Numbered from the stretch's first letter, positions 25,310-34,264 are shown. The stretch is DNA of 64,000 bases from SYAC01 sp046048055 (GCA_046048055.1 JBJOGW010000016.1:1-64000), one strand, 5' to 3'. Notes: a model not told the origin generated them from the sequence alone. A program made the numbers and translations.

Positions 25310-26590
25310 ATGGTGCCCGCCCACGTGCCAGCGCCCATCGCAACGCCACCGGGGCCGGACCCCGTTGCCCGCCTGACCGACCAGACGGTCGCATGCATGG
25401 CCGAACTTTCCTCGGCGCTCACCCGCGCCATGGCCGGTCTTGCTCCATTCCCGCAGGGTCCCAGGGCACTGGGCCGACAGCTGAATCTGGACAAGTCCTT
25501 GGCGTGGAAGGTCTACCGCATCGCCCACGCCACGGATCCCGCCGAGGCATTGCCGTTGCTCCCTGGCTCACGGGGCCGACGCATGGTGCTGCAGGCACTG
25601 TCCCAGGCCGGAAGCCCGCCCGATCATGTGGAGGCGATCCGAAGTGCGATGGCGGCCGTCGATGCCGAGCTGGCCCTGAGCGGCATGGACCGACTCACGC
25701 TGTCGGCCGCGGTTGCGGAGAGCCGGAGCGTCGGCCTCGACCGTGCCCTGCTCCGACGGGCTCGACTGATCACGTACCGCGGCCACGGAATCACGATGGG
25801 CATGCACGGCCTCGCGGCGGTGGCCAGCTTCATGGTGGTGCCCTCCACCGAGCGAAGCGGATGGGTGGATCTGGGCTACGCCTCGCTTTTCGAGGGCTTC
25901 ACCCGCACCCGCGAGGGCGCCCCGTGGCCGATCTACGTGCCCATGCAACGCTTCGACACCACGGCCGAGGATCCGGCCGACACGCGCGTCGACGGTGCCA
26001 CCATGATGCCCGTCGATGAACGTGCCGGGCCCCTCCATGGCCTTCTGGTCGACGAGGTCGTGACCCGGGAGGACCGGGCGTGCCTGCGCATGGTGCAGTC
26101 GGGTGCGCGGCATCTGGTCGAGCTGGCGGGCCGCGGACCGGCGATCGGTCGCCGGATGCGGCTGGCGTTCGCCGAGCGCGTGGTGGCTCGCGGACCCATG
26201 CGCGCCACCGCCAGCGACCGCATCGCGGCATTGCAGACCACGATCCGCTATCCGGTGGCACACCTGGTCTTGCAGGTGCTCCTGCACCATGACGTGCTCC
26301 GCGACGGTGATCCCCTGCCCGTGTACTTCTCGGCAGCGAGTCGGATCCCGGGAGCCGAGCCGGGATGCGGGGTGATGCGGCTGCCGCTGCTCGACGCGAT
26401 GGAGTGCCCGGAGCCGACGTTCCTGCCCGAGGCCCTGTCGCCGGCCCGACCGGCGCTCACCGAGGTGCTTCGTCACCAGGCCCGCCAGATGGGCGTGCCA
26501 CTCGAGGCATGCGCATGCTTCCGCATCTCGGTGGCCCATCCGCCGGTGCAGAGCACGTTGGGCATGCGTTGGCGGTTGGCGCGGCCCTGA
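25310..26590 (+). CDS. Unrecognised 426-residue protein, possible N-terminal HTH
   Basis: I do not recognise this gene. The protein is soluble, without signal peptide or membrane helix. Residues about 28-75 include ALGRQLNLDKSLAWKVYRIA, which has the spacing of a helix-turn-helix, so DNA binding is possible. The rest is alpha-beta with blocks such as GMHGLAAVASFMVVPS and CGVMRLPLLDA that I cannot assign. Codon use is like that of its neighbours. It diverges from the DASS gene across 47 bases and nearly meets the OprB gene (15-base gap). A frame extending upstream to 25145 overlaps the DASS gene and was not accepted. Confidence 0.75.
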   Translation: MVPAHVPAPIATPPGPDPVARLTDQTVACMAELSSALTRAMAGLAPFPQGPRALGRQLNLDKSLAWKVYRIAHATDPAEALPLLPGSRGRRMVLQALSQAGSPPDHVEAIRSAMAAVDAELALSGMDRLTLSAAVAESRSVGLDRALLRRARLITYRGHGITMGMHGLAAVASFMVVPSTERSGWVDLGYASLFEGFTRTREGAPWPIYVPMQRFDTTAEDPADTRVDGATMMPVDERAGPLHGLLVDEVVTREDRACLRMVQSGARHLVELAGRGPAIGRRMRLAFAERVVARGPMRATASDRIAALQTTIRYPVAHLVLQVLLHHDVLRDGDPLPVYFSAASRIPGAEPGCGVMRLPLLDAMECPEPTFLPEALSPARPALTEVLRHQARQMGVPLEACACFRISVAHPPVQSTLGMRWRLARP

Positions 26591-26605
26591 AACGCCTCGC
26601 CGCCA

Positions 26606-28081
26606 TCAGAAGGTCATCGACACCCGGAAGGTGAGGATCCACGCGTCCTCGATCGACGCGGCAGGATCCGTGTTGGGCTGATGGATGTACTGCAGGTCCG
26701 GCTGGATGGCCAACCACGGGGTGAGCTGGATGTTGTAGAAGCCTTCCACCACGAACTCGCCCTCGCCCACGCTCGGCGAGATCAGGGGATCGCTGGAGAA
26801 GTGCGCATACGCCACCATCAGCCCAAGCGTGTCGTCGGGGCGTTCCTGCAGCATGCCCTGCCACTCCAGGCCTCCGGCCAGGGACCAGTGCACGGCGTTG
26901 CGGTCCGGGGGACTCCATCCGAACTGGCCGAAGGCGGTCAACGTGCCGGGATCGTCCCTGCCGCCCGATCGAAACAGGTCCTGCGAAAGCGAGCCGTACA
27001 GGCCCCACGGACTCTGCACGCCTTGAGCCGTGGGCAAGGGGGAGACATCCGCCTGCGGTCCAAAGGCCGACGGACCCGTCTGCTCGAACCAGCCAGCGCC
27101 GAAGAAGCCGTCCAGATCGCCGATCGACCATGTGGCGTCCACCTCGCCGATCAGGAAGTAGCTGCCAGGGTTGTCCCACAGGTACGTGGCCAGTCCGCGC
27201 TGGCTTGTGTTGGTGCCCGCCTCCCCGGTCTGCGGATCGAACCAGTTGGTGGATCCGTCAAAGAAGCCGAACTTGCCCGTGAGCCAGTCGGTCGCCTTCC
27301 AGATCACCTCGGTGCCCCCCGCCTGGAACGGGTAGGTCGGCAGGTCCGTCGCGATGGTGGCCGGCATGTACGCGGCCGTGTTGATGAACAGCAGGTTCTG
27401 GTAGCTCACCGCAAAGTCGGCATTGGCGTCGATCTTGCCGAACTTGATCGAGAGCGCACCGTCCGCGAAGGATTGGCTGATCCAGTACTGGCTGAGCTGG
27501 GTGAAGTTCTCGGCGAACGGATAGATCGAGTTGAAGCCCCAGAAGTCCGGCACGAAATCGGTCGTCAGTGCCGTGGAGCCCGCCTGCTGAAAGTCCAGGA
27601 ACACCGTCCCGCCGTGCCAACCCACCAGACGCTCCAGGTTCATCGAGAGGTTCATGTCCACCAGGTATGGCATCACGAAGCCGTCTCGGGGCGTGCCGCC
27701 CATGACGGTGGTCAGGTCCATCGTGGCCGTGGCGGTGAGCACCAGTCCCGCATCCTGCAGTTGCGTACGCCAGCCTCCCCAGTCCCCGGTGAGCGTGTCC
27801 GCCCTCCACGGCCATGCAGGTTCCTCCACTGCAGGCGAGATGGAGGGTGACTGGGGCCCGGCGGTCAGAATGGGCTCCGGCCTGGGCTGTGGAAGCTCGT
27901 GCGCCTCGGGCGGACGCGCCGAAGCGGGATGGGACGCGGGCGGCCGCGCCGGCCGGTTGCGCTGGGACTCGTCACGAGGCGCGTCACGATCCGAGGTGGC
28001 CGGTGCGGCCTGCGAAGCCTGTGAAGCCTCGGAGGCGGCCGCCTGCAGGCACAGCGACAGCAGCAGGAATGGGAGAGGCAT
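26606..28081 (-). CDS. OprB-like outer-membrane porin
   Basis: A 491-residue outer-membrane protein. After a short signal peptide comes a Pro/Ser/Ala-rich linker (about 15-90) and then a porin domain beginning DTLTGDWGGWRTQLQDAGL, the OprB family opening. Alternating strands and a C-terminal Phe (FRVSMTF) fit a beta-barrel. OprB proteins are named carbohydrate porins, but a related-looking outer-membrane channel (MnoP) handles manganese next to mntH in Bradyrhizobium. This gene is last in a metal ABC-importer operon, three bases after a permease, so a metal-entry role is inferred. The substrate is unproven. Confidence 0.88.
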   Translation of the reverse strand: MPLPFLLLSLCLQAAASEASQASQAAPATSDRDAPRDESQRNRPARPPASHPASARPPEAHELPQPRPEPILTAGPQSPSISPAVEEPAWPWRADTLTGDWGGWRTQLQDAGLVLTATATMDLTTVMGGTPRDGFVMPYLVDMNLSMNLERLVGWHGGTVFLDFQQAGSTALTTDFVPDFWGFNSIYPFAENFTQLSQYWISQSFADGALSIKFGKIDANADFAVSYQNLLFINTAAYMPATIATDLPTYPFQAGGTEVIWKATDWLTGKFGFFDGSTNWFDPQTGEAGTNTSQRGLATYLWDNPGSYFLIGEVDATWSIGDLDGFFGAGWFEQTGPSAFGPQADVSPLPTAQGVQSPWGLYGSLSQDLFRSGGRDDPGTLTAFGQFGWSPPDRNAVHWSLAGGLEWQGMLQERPDDTLGLMVAYAHFSSDPLISPSVGEGEFVVEGFYNIQLTPWLAIQPDLQYIHQPNTDPAASIEDAWILTFRVSMTF

Positions 28082-28084
28082 GGG

Positions 28085-28981
28085 TCAGGGAGTTGTCTGC
28101 AACGAGGACCTTCGGGTGCGACTCCACCGAGCCACCACGCCATGCCTCGGGGCCACCAGCGTGGCCGCCGCGAAGATACCCATGCTGGCCATGGCGATCA
28201 TGCCCGCCACCGAGGTGTCCAGCCAGATCGCCGCCAGGCATCCCAGCATCGCCGCCGATGCCGCCACGGCGGCGGCGATCACCACCATGATGGCCAGTCG
28301 TTCCGCGAGCAGGTGCGCCGTGGCGCCGGGTGCCACGAGCATGATCACCACCAGGATCGATCCCACGGCCTCAAAGCTCACCACCGCCGTGGCCGTGACC
28401 AGCGCCAGCAGCCCGTGATGCACCAGACCCACCGAGATGCCCATGGCCGCCGCCAGGGCCGGATCAAAGCTGACCAGGCGAAGCTCGCGGAAGAACACCC
28501 CGATCGCCAGAAGGTTGACCAGCATCATGCCGGCCAGCCACAGGAAGGTGCGCGGCATCGGCACGCCCGCCACCGTCACCGTGTCCAGCGGCACGAACTC
28601 CAGCAGCCCGTACAGCACGCAGCCTGGATCCAGGTCCACGCTGCGCGCCACCAGGCTGATCAGCACCACGCCCAGCGCGAACAACGTGGTGAACACCACG
28701 CCGATGGCCGCCGCCGGCTCCACGCCACCCCAGCGCTGCAAGCCTGCGGAGAGTGCCGCGGTGAGCAGTCCGGCCACGACCGCCCCTGCCAGCATCGGAG
28801 CCAGATCGCGCGTGCCCGAGAGCAGGAACGCCACCGCCAGCCCCGGCAGGATGGCGTGCGCGATGGCGTCGCCGAGCAGGGAGAGGCGACGCAGCACCAG
28901 GAAGCAGCCGATCGTGCCGCACGCCACGCTGCAGCAGGCCGCCGTGGCCATGGTCCACACGTCGCCCGAGGTCAGGCTCAA
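28085..28981 (-). CDS. Metal ABC transporter permease (ZnuB/MntB/TroD type)
   Basis: A 298-residue inner-membrane protein with about eight hydrophobic segments. It has the ABC-3 family blocks VLRRLSLLGDAIAHAILPGL near the N-terminus and VSFEAVGSILVVIMLVAPG in the second half, which line the path of Mn, Zn or Fe. It overlaps the preceding permease gene by four bases. With the 28978 permease it would make a heterodimeric channel, as in the TroC/TroD pair of treponemes. The C-terminus ends in a short basic tail and no extra domain is present. Confidence 0.93.
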   Translation of the reverse strand: MSLTSGDVWTMATAACCSVACGTIGCFLVLRRLSLLGDAIAHAILPGLAVAFLLSGTRDLAPMLAGAVVAGLLTAALSAGLQRWGGVEPAAAIGVVFTTLFALGVVLISLVARSVDLDPGCVLYGLLEFVPLDTVTVAGVPMPRTFLWLAGMMLVNLLAIGVFFRELRLVSFDPALAAAMGISVGLVHHGLLALVTATAVVSFEAVGSILVVIMLVAPGATAHLLAERLAIMVVIAAAVAASAAMLGCLAAIWLDTSVAGMIAMASMGIFAAATLVAPRHGVVARWSRTRRSSLQTTP

Positions 28982-30315
28982 GGCGCCTCTCCGGGGCCGT
29001 GCCCGTCAAGCGTGATGGGATGGGGCGAGGCCGGCATGGTGGCCGGGCCCTGACGCAACCGTGTCTCCAGCGCGGCGAGCACCGAGGGCGGCAGCACGTG
29101 CTCCAACTCATCGGCGTCGCGATCGACATGGTCCGGCGCGATGTCGGCATGCTCGATCAACCACAGCTCCCACAGGCGGTGTGCACGCACCACGCGCCGC
29201 GCCTCGGCCTGGCCGCGATCGGTGAGCCGCCATCCTTCCCCGTCACGCCGGACCAGTCCCGCCGCACGCGCGCGGGTGAGCGCCACGGCATCCACGCGAT
29301 TGCGGGAGAGCGACCTGGGCGACCACACCCCGCCCGGATCTCCCGCGGCCTCCAGACGCTCGTACACGTCACGCAGCAGATGCTGCAGGGCCACCCGCCG
29401 TCGCATGCCCCAGGCTCGCACGGCCCGCACCACCAACCCGCGATCCGGCGCGGCCAGCAGCGATACCACGAACAAGGCCGCCGCCACGAGCACCACCAGC
29501 GGGCCGGTGGGCCAGCCGCGCGCGCCGGTCCCGGCCGGCGCGGGCAAGGTGGCGCTCACGGCCGTACCCAGCAGCGCGCTGAGCGCCCCCAGCAAGGCGG
29601 CCACCGCCAGCATGGTCCGGATGCGATGCGTCCAGAAACGGGCCGCCGCGGCGGGAATCACCAGCAGCGCCACCACCAGCACCACACCCACCGCGGGCAA
29701 CCCCGCCACCACGCACAGGCACACCAGCAGCATGAGCAACTGGTCCAGCCAGCGAATCGGCCATCCCAATCCTGCCGCGAACGACTGGTCAAAGCAGAGC
29801 AGGGTGAACTCCTTGCGGAGCAAGGCCACCACGCACACCACCATCGCGGCCACCGCCAGGATGGTCCATGCATCCGAGGCCACCATGCTGGCGGCCTTTC
29901 CGAATATGAAACCGTCGAGCCCCGCTCGATGTCCCCCAGGCCGATCCTGGGCGAGGCGGGACAGCGTCAGGCCCGCGCCGAAGAATCCCCCGATGGCGAT
30001 GGCGGTGACCGAGTCCTCCTTGAGCCGCGGCACGGCACGTGCCGCACCGATGCCTGCCGCCGCCAGCAGCCCCACGGCCAGGGCGCCCAGCAGCAGTGTG
30101 CCGAAATGCCCGTCACCGAACACCAGGTAGGCCACGCAGACCCCCGGCAGCGCGGCGTGGGCCACCGCATCGCCAGCAAGCGCCCTTCCTCGGAGGCCTG
30201 CCAGCACGCCCACCACGCCACACGCCACACCCAGCACCATGGTGCCCAGCAGCACGACGCGGGTGTTGGCGTCCTGCAGCGTCACGAGCCGGAGCCAGGA
30301 TTCCATGGAGGTCAT
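28978..30315 (-). CDS. Metal ABC transporter permease fused to a DtxR/MntR-like domain
   Basis: A 445-residue protein. Residues about 1-290 are an ABC-3 permease with LRGRALAGDAVAHAALPGV and VGVVLVVALLVIPAAAARFW. After the last membrane helix comes a cytoplasmic tail of about 150 residues: a winged helix (LSRNRVDAVALTRARAAGLV, GWRLTDRGQAEARR) and then VRAHRLWELWLIEH with DHVDRDADELEHVL, which matches the metal-binding and dimerisation helices of DtxR/MntR. The tail may sense cytoplasmic metal and gate transport or hold DNA; both are inference. Four-base overlaps on both sides place it inside the operon. Confidence 0.93.
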   Translation of the reverse strand: MTSMESWLRLVTLQDANTRVVLLGTMVLGVACGVVGVLAGLRGRALAGDAVAHAALPGVCVAYLVFGDGHFGTLLLGALAVGLLAAAGIGAARAVPRLKEDSVTAIAIGGFFGAGLTLSRLAQDRPGGHRAGLDGFIFGKAASMVASDAWTILAVAAMVVCVVALLRKEFTLLCFDQSFAAGLGWPIRWLDQLLMLLVCLCVVAGLPAVGVVLVVALLVIPAAAARFWTHRIRTMLAVAALLGALSALLGTAVSATLPAPAGTGARGWPTGPLVVLVAAALFVVSLLAAPDRGLVVRAVRAWGMRRRVALQHLLRDVYERLEAAGDPGGVWSPRSLSRNRVDAVALTRARAAGLVRRDGEGWRLTDRGQAEARRVVRAHRLWELWLIEHADIAPDHVDRDADELEHVLPPSVLAALETRLRQGPATMPASPHPITLDGHGPGEAP

Positions 30316-31097
30316 GGCTTCGGACCACGACGCACGGCCTCGGCCACCTGGTCCAGCACCGTCAGGCGGCCGCCGTAGGTTCGCTGCAGATTCTCGGGGG
30401 TGAAGACACGGTCCACGGGCCCGGCCGCCACAAGCCGCATGTTCAGCAGCACCACATGGTCAAAGTACGACCGCACGGTCTGCAGGTCGTGGTGCACGGC
30501 GATCACGGTGCGGCCCTGCCCGCGCAGTTGATGCAGCACCTCCACGATCGAGCGTTCCGTGGCCGCGTCCACACCCGCGAAGGGCTCGTCCATCAGGTAC
30601 AGGTCCGCCTGCTGGGCCAGGGCGCGGGCCAGGAACACGCGCTGCTGCTGCCCCCCACTGAGCTGGCCGATCTGGCGGCGCGCGAAGGCGGCCATGCCCA
30701 CCTGTTCCAGGCATGCCGTGGCGAGGTCGCGATCCGCGCGGCCCGGACGGCGGATCCAGCCCAACCGGCCGGATCGACCCATCAGCACCACGTCGAGCGC
30801 ATCCACCGGAAAGTCCCAGTCCACCGACTCGCGCTGCGGCACATAGCCCACGCGGTCCCGAACCTGGGACAACGGCTTGCCGAAGAGACGCACGTGGCCG
30901 CTGGCCAGCGGCACCAGCCCCAAGGCCGCCTTGAGCAACGTGCTCTTGCCCGCGCCGTTGGGGCCCACGATGGCGATCAACCGGCCCGTGGGCAGCGACA
31001 CGTCCACATCCCACAGCACCGGTCGGCGTTGGTACGCCACGGTGAGGTCGTGCACCTCCATGCTCACCGAGTCGACCAACGTCGCGGTCTCGCTCAC
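30312..31097 (-). CDS. Metal ABC transporter ATPase
   Basis: A 261-residue cytoplasmic ATPase that powers the adjacent permeases. Walker A is GPNGAGKST, the Q-loop is YVPQRESVDWDFP, the signature is LSGGQQQR, Walker B is LYLMDEP and the switch His lies in AVHHDLQ. The QRESVDWDFP block is typical of manganese/zinc importer ATPases (MntA/ZnuC/TroB). It overlaps the binding-protein gene upstream and the permease downstream by four bases each, so all are translated from one message. Confidence 0.95.
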   Translation of the reverse strand: MSETATLVDSVSMEVHDLTVAYQRRPVLWDVDVSLPTGRLIAIVGPNGAGKSTLLKAALGLVPLASGHVRLFGKPLSQVRDRVGYVPQRESVDWDFPVDALDVVLMGRSGRLGWIRRPGRADRDLATACLEQVGMAAFARRQIGQLSGGQQQRVFLARALAQQADLYLMDEPFAGVDAATERSIVEVLHQLRGQGRTVIAVHHDLQTVRSYFDHVVLLNMRLVAAGPVDRVFTPENLQRTYGGRLTVLDQVAEAVRRGPKP

Positions 31098-32113
31098 GAG
31101 CCTCCCTCGGGGGCTGTCGCCAAGGACGGGCGCGCGTCGGGGAACACCGGCCGATCCACAGGCACCGTCCCACCCAGCGCCCGCGCGATCGTCTCCACGT
31201 TGTGCACGACCATGCCCACGTAGTCGCCAGCTGGGGTTCCGGGCGATCCGAGCGCGTCACCGTGCAGTTCGCCTCCGAGCTCCACGCGATGGCCTCGCGC
31301 CCGACAGCCCTCGATCAGGGCCTGCACGGTCTTGGGTGGCACGCTGCTCTCCACGAAGACGGCCGGGATGCCCCGAACCACCAGCGTGTCCACCAACGCG
31401 TTGATGTCGCGAAGGCTGGCCTCGCTGTCCGTGCTGAGGCCCTGGATGGCGAGCACCTCCAGCCCATAGGCGCGGCCCATGTAGCCGAACGCGTCATGGG
31501 CCGTGACCAGCACGCGTCGCTCGGGGGGAATGGTCGCGAGCACGGCCCGTGCGTAGTCATGCACGGCCGCAAGGCGCTCCTGGTACTCGGCGCAGGCGGC
31601 ACGATAGGCCGGGGCACCCGCCGGATCCGCGGCGGCCAGCGTGGTGGCGATGCTGGGCATGGCGTCATGCCACAGCGAGACGTCGAACCACACATGCGGA
31701 TCGGGCTGCCCCGGAGCGTCCGGGGCCTGCCGCAGGCGCTCGCGCGGCAATGCCTCGGCCACGGCGAGCACCTGCCGACCTGCGCCGGCACGCTCGATCG
31801 CCTCGGCCAGCCGACCCTCCAGATGCAGGCCGTTCACCACCAGCACGTCGGCCTGCCCGATGTCTCGCACGTCACCGGGTGATGCCTTGTAGAGATGCGG
31901 ATCCACACCTGGACCCATCAGCGTGGTGATCTCGACCCGGTCGCCGCCGATGGCGCGCACGGCGTCACCCAGCATGCCCGTGGTGGCCACCACCCGCAGG
32001 CGCCCCGCTCCGGGCGCCGCAGCGGGGCGCTCGCATGCGGCGATCAGGGACGCGCAGGCCACCACCGCCACCCCGAGCCACCACGTGACCATGCTGGTCC
32101 GGCCTGCCTGCAT
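31094..32113 (-). CDS. Metal-binding lipoprotein of the ABC importer (cluster A-I)
   Basis: A protein of 339 residues from the ATG at 32113, or 332 from the ATG at 32092. A hydrophobic leader (WWLGVAVVACASLIAAC) ends in a lipobox with Cys, so it is a membrane-anchored binding protein. The TroA/ZnuA fold is clear: RVVATTGMLGDAVRAIGG, GVDPHLYKAS (first His ligand), HVWFDV, TAHDAFGYMGRAYGLE and the late ESSVPPKTV. There is no long His-rich loop, which fits manganese better than zinc, though this is weak evidence. It is first in a five-gene operon and diverges from the DtxR-type regulator across an inverted repeat. Confidence 0.92.
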   Translation of the reverse strand: MQAGRTSMVTWWLGVAVVACASLIAACERPAAAPGAGRLRVVATTGMLGDAVRAIGGDRVEITTLMGPGVDPHLYKASPGDVRDIGQADVLVVNGLHLEGRLAEAIERAGAGRQVLAVAEALPRERLRQAPDAPGQPDPHVWFDVSLWHDAMPSIATTLAAADPAGAPAYRAACAEYQERLAAVHDYARAVLATIPPERRVLVTAHDAFGYMGRAYGLEVLAIQGLSTDSEASLRDINALVDTLVVRGIPAVFVESSVPPKTVQALIEGCRARGHRVELGGELHGDALGSPGTPAGDYVGMVVHNVETIARALGGTVPVDRPVFPDARPSLATAPEGGS

Positions 32114-32146
32114 GCCATGCCTTTCCACGACCCCACGGGTCGCGAG

Positions 32147-32164
32147 AGTTTGATGATTCAAACT
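32147..32164. promoter_or_regulatory. Putative metal-regulator operator
   Basis: AGTTTGA and TCAAACT form an exact inverted repeat around TGAT. This 18-base site lies between the importer operon and the MntR/DtxR-type gene, about 34 bases before the importer start and 46 before the regulator start. It does not match the classic MntR box, so specificity is inferred from position only. Confidence 0.6.
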
Positions 32165-32197
32165 ATGCCGTGCGAGCCATCCATGTCAAGGCACGGC

Positions 32198-32203
32198 TAC
32201 CAT
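32198..32203 (+). promoter_or_regulatory. TANNNT -10 element of the MntR/DtxR gene
   Basis: TACCAT six bases before the GTG at 32210, which begins exactly where family similarity begins (ATETAENYLKAIF). Confidence 0.5.
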
Positions 32204-32209
32204 GGGCTC

Positions 32210-32899
32210 GTGGCCACCGAAACCGCCGAGAACTACCTGAAGGCCATCTTTGCCCTGGCCGCCGAGTCGGCGACCGCCGAGGCGGCCATGTCGCGCATCG
32301 CTGCCGTGGTGGGCGTGACCACCGGCACCGCCACCAGCATGATCCAGAAGCTCGCTCGGGCCCGCCTGGTCCGCTACGAGCGGTTCGGTGGCGTGTCGCT
32401 CACGGCCGCCGGTCGCCGCGCGGCGCTCGACATCCTTCGGCGGCACCGTCTGGTGGAGGTGTTCCTGGTTCGCACGCTCGGCATGGACTGGTCGCAGGTG
32501 CATGCCGAGGCCGAGCGGCTGGAGCATGCCATCTCGCCGCGCGTGCTGGATGCCCTGGACCGCCATCTGGGGCACCCCGCCTTCGACCCCCATGGCGATC
32601 CGATTCCGGGCGCCGACGGCCGCATGCGCGAGCCGGCACTCGTGCCCTTGTCCACCTGTCGCAAGGGCGACCGCGGCACCGTGGCTCGCGTGCTGGACCA
32701 GCGTGAGCCCACGCTTCGGTTCCTTCGCCGGCACGGGCTCGACATCGGCACCTCGCTGCGCGTGCATGCCGTGGAGCCGGGTGCGGGCACCATCGTGGTC
32801 CGGGCATCCCGCGGCGTCACGGTGCCGCTGAGCGAGACAGCCGCCGCCAGCGTGCTGATGCGGCGGGTGACCTTGCCACGACGGTCAAGCCGTGCCTAG
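32210..32899 (+). CDS. MntR/DtxR-type metal-dependent regulator
   Basis: A 229-residue cytoplasmic repressor. Residues about 1-65 are the winged helix (ATETAENYLKAIFAL, then VGVTTGTATSMIQKLARARL); about 66-140 are the metal-binding dimerisation domain (RRHRLVEVFLVRTLGMDW, then EAERLEHAIS); the C-terminal part (about 150-229) is a FeoA/SH3-like domain. It should bind DNA with Mn or Fe and control the divergent importer operon. An ATG at 32183 would add nine residues, but the GTG fits both the -10 spacing and the family N-terminus. The stop overlaps the converging nucleoside transporter by four bases. Confidence 0.92.
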   Translation: MATETAENYLKAIFALAAESATAEAAMSRIAAVVGVTTGTATSMIQKLARARLVRYERFGGVSLTAAGRRAALDILRRHRLVEVFLVRTLGMDWSQVHAEAERLEHAISPRVLDALDRHLGHPAFDPHGDPIPGADGRMREPALVPLSTCRKGDRGTVARVLDQREPTLRFLRRHGLDIGTSLRVHAVEPGAGTIVVRASRGVTVPLSETAAASVLMRRVTLPRRSSRA

Positions 32900-34188
32900 C
32901 CGGTCGGCCAGGGAAGCAGCACCCCGGCCACCGCGCCGGTCATCCAGCAGGCCATCGCCCCGGCGGTCATGGCGCGCAGGCCCAGCGCCGCGATGTCGCC
33001 CCGTCGCTGCGGAGCCATGGCACCCAGTCCGCCGATCTGGATCGCGATCGATGGCAGGTTGGCGAATCCGCAGAGCGCGAACGTGGCCACCTGCGCCGCA
33101 CGCGGCGAGATGGTGCCCGCTCGCATGCTCTGGGCCAGATCCGCGTAGGCCACGAACTCGGTGGCGATGACCTGCTGGCCCATGAGCGAACCGAGCTTGG
33201 AGGCGTCCGCGCCCGCTCCCAGACACCAGGCCAGCGGCGTGAACAGCCAGCCCAGCAGATTCTGGAACGTGAAGACCGGCAGCCCACGCTCGGCCCGCCA
33301 CGCCGCCACGCCCGGCCATTCGCTCATCGCCGCCAGCGGCCAGTTGAGCAACGCCAGCAGGGCCACGAAGGCGATGAGCATGGCCCCCACGTTCAGGGCA
33401 AGCCGCAACCCGTCGGCTGCGCCCTCCGCCGCCGCATCCATCACGTTGGCCGTCGTGCGGGGCAGCCGCCCCAGTTCGGCGAGCGACTCCGCGGCCACCG
33501 GCTCGGTCTCGGGGACCATCATCTTGGCCATCACGATGCCCGCGGGCGCGCTGATCACGCTCGCGGTCATGAAGTGCGTGGCCACCATCACCCGATCCGC
33601 CTCGAGCGGGCCACCCACCAGCACGATGTACGCCCCCATCACGCTGCCGGCGATGGTGGCGAAACCGCCGGTCATGATGGTCATCAGCTGGGAGCGGGTC
33701 ATGCCCGGCACGAAGGGCCGCACGGTGAGCGGCGCCTCGGTCTGGCCCACGAACATGTTGGCCGCCGCGGAGAGCGCCTCGGCGCCGCTGATTCCCAGCG
33801 AGCGTCGCAGGCACCAGGCCAGTGCCGCCACCACGCGCTGCATCAGCCCCACGTGATAGAGCACCGCCATCAGCGAGGCGAAGAACACGATGATGGGCAG
33901 CACCTTCACCGCGAAGATGAATCCCCATGGGCCGCCCTCATCGCTGACCTTGCCGAAGATGAAGGCGCTGCCCGCGTCCGCAAAGGCGATCACGCGGGTC
34001 ACCCCCGTGGCCAGGGCCTTGAGCGCCGCCGCAACGGGCTCGAATCGCAGCAGCAGCCACGCCAGGGCAAACTGCATCGCCACACCGACCACCACCGTCC
34101 GCATGTCGATGCGCCGGCGATCGGTGGAGAGCAGCGCCGCCACGGCCAGGATCACGCACATGCCCAGCAATCCGGTGTAGGCCTGCAT
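32896..34188 (-). CDS. Concentrative nucleoside transporter (NupC/CNT family)
   Basis: A 430-residue inner-membrane protein that probably imports nucleosides with protons or sodium. It has about ten hydrophobic segments. The family blocks are AFIFGK, IFAVKVLPIIVFFASLMAVLY, MFVGQTEAPLTVRPF and the late GFANLPSIAIQIGGLG. The ATG at 34188 was preferred to a TTG three codons earlier; neither has a clear ribosome site. The secreted 5'-nucleotidase at 4947 would supply its substrate, but the genes are not adjacent. Confidence 0.93.
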   Translation of the reverse strand: MQAYTGLLGMCVILAVAALLSTDRRRIDMRTVVVGVAMQFALAWLLLRFEPVAAALKALATGVTRVIAFADAGSAFIFGKVSDEGGPWGFIFAVKVLPIIVFFASLMAVLYHVGLMQRVVAALAWCLRRSLGISGAEALSAAANMFVGQTEAPLTVRPFVPGMTRSQLMTIMTGGFATIAGSVMGAYIVLVGGPLEADRVMVATHFMTASVISAPAGIVMAKMMVPETEPVAAESLAELGRLPRTTANVMDAAAEGAADGLRLALNVGAMLIAFVALLALLNWPLAAMSEWPGVAAWRAERGLPVFTFQNLLGWLFTPLAWCLGAGADASKLGSLMGQQVIATEFVAYADLAQSMRAGTISPRAAQVATFALCGFANLPSIAIQIGGLGAMAPQRRGDIAALGLRAMTAGAMACWMTGAVAGVLLPWPTG

Positions 34189-34264
34189 GGTCCGCAAGGA
34201 TCCACGGTGCCACGGTTCGGCACAAGGGCCCCGGGAACCCGTGGTCGAGCCGTGACCGCAGCGT

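Noticed and set aside
28142..30378. Long plus-strand frames opposite the metal permeases
   Set aside because: The minus-strand permeases have membrane segments and family motifs; the plus frames do not.
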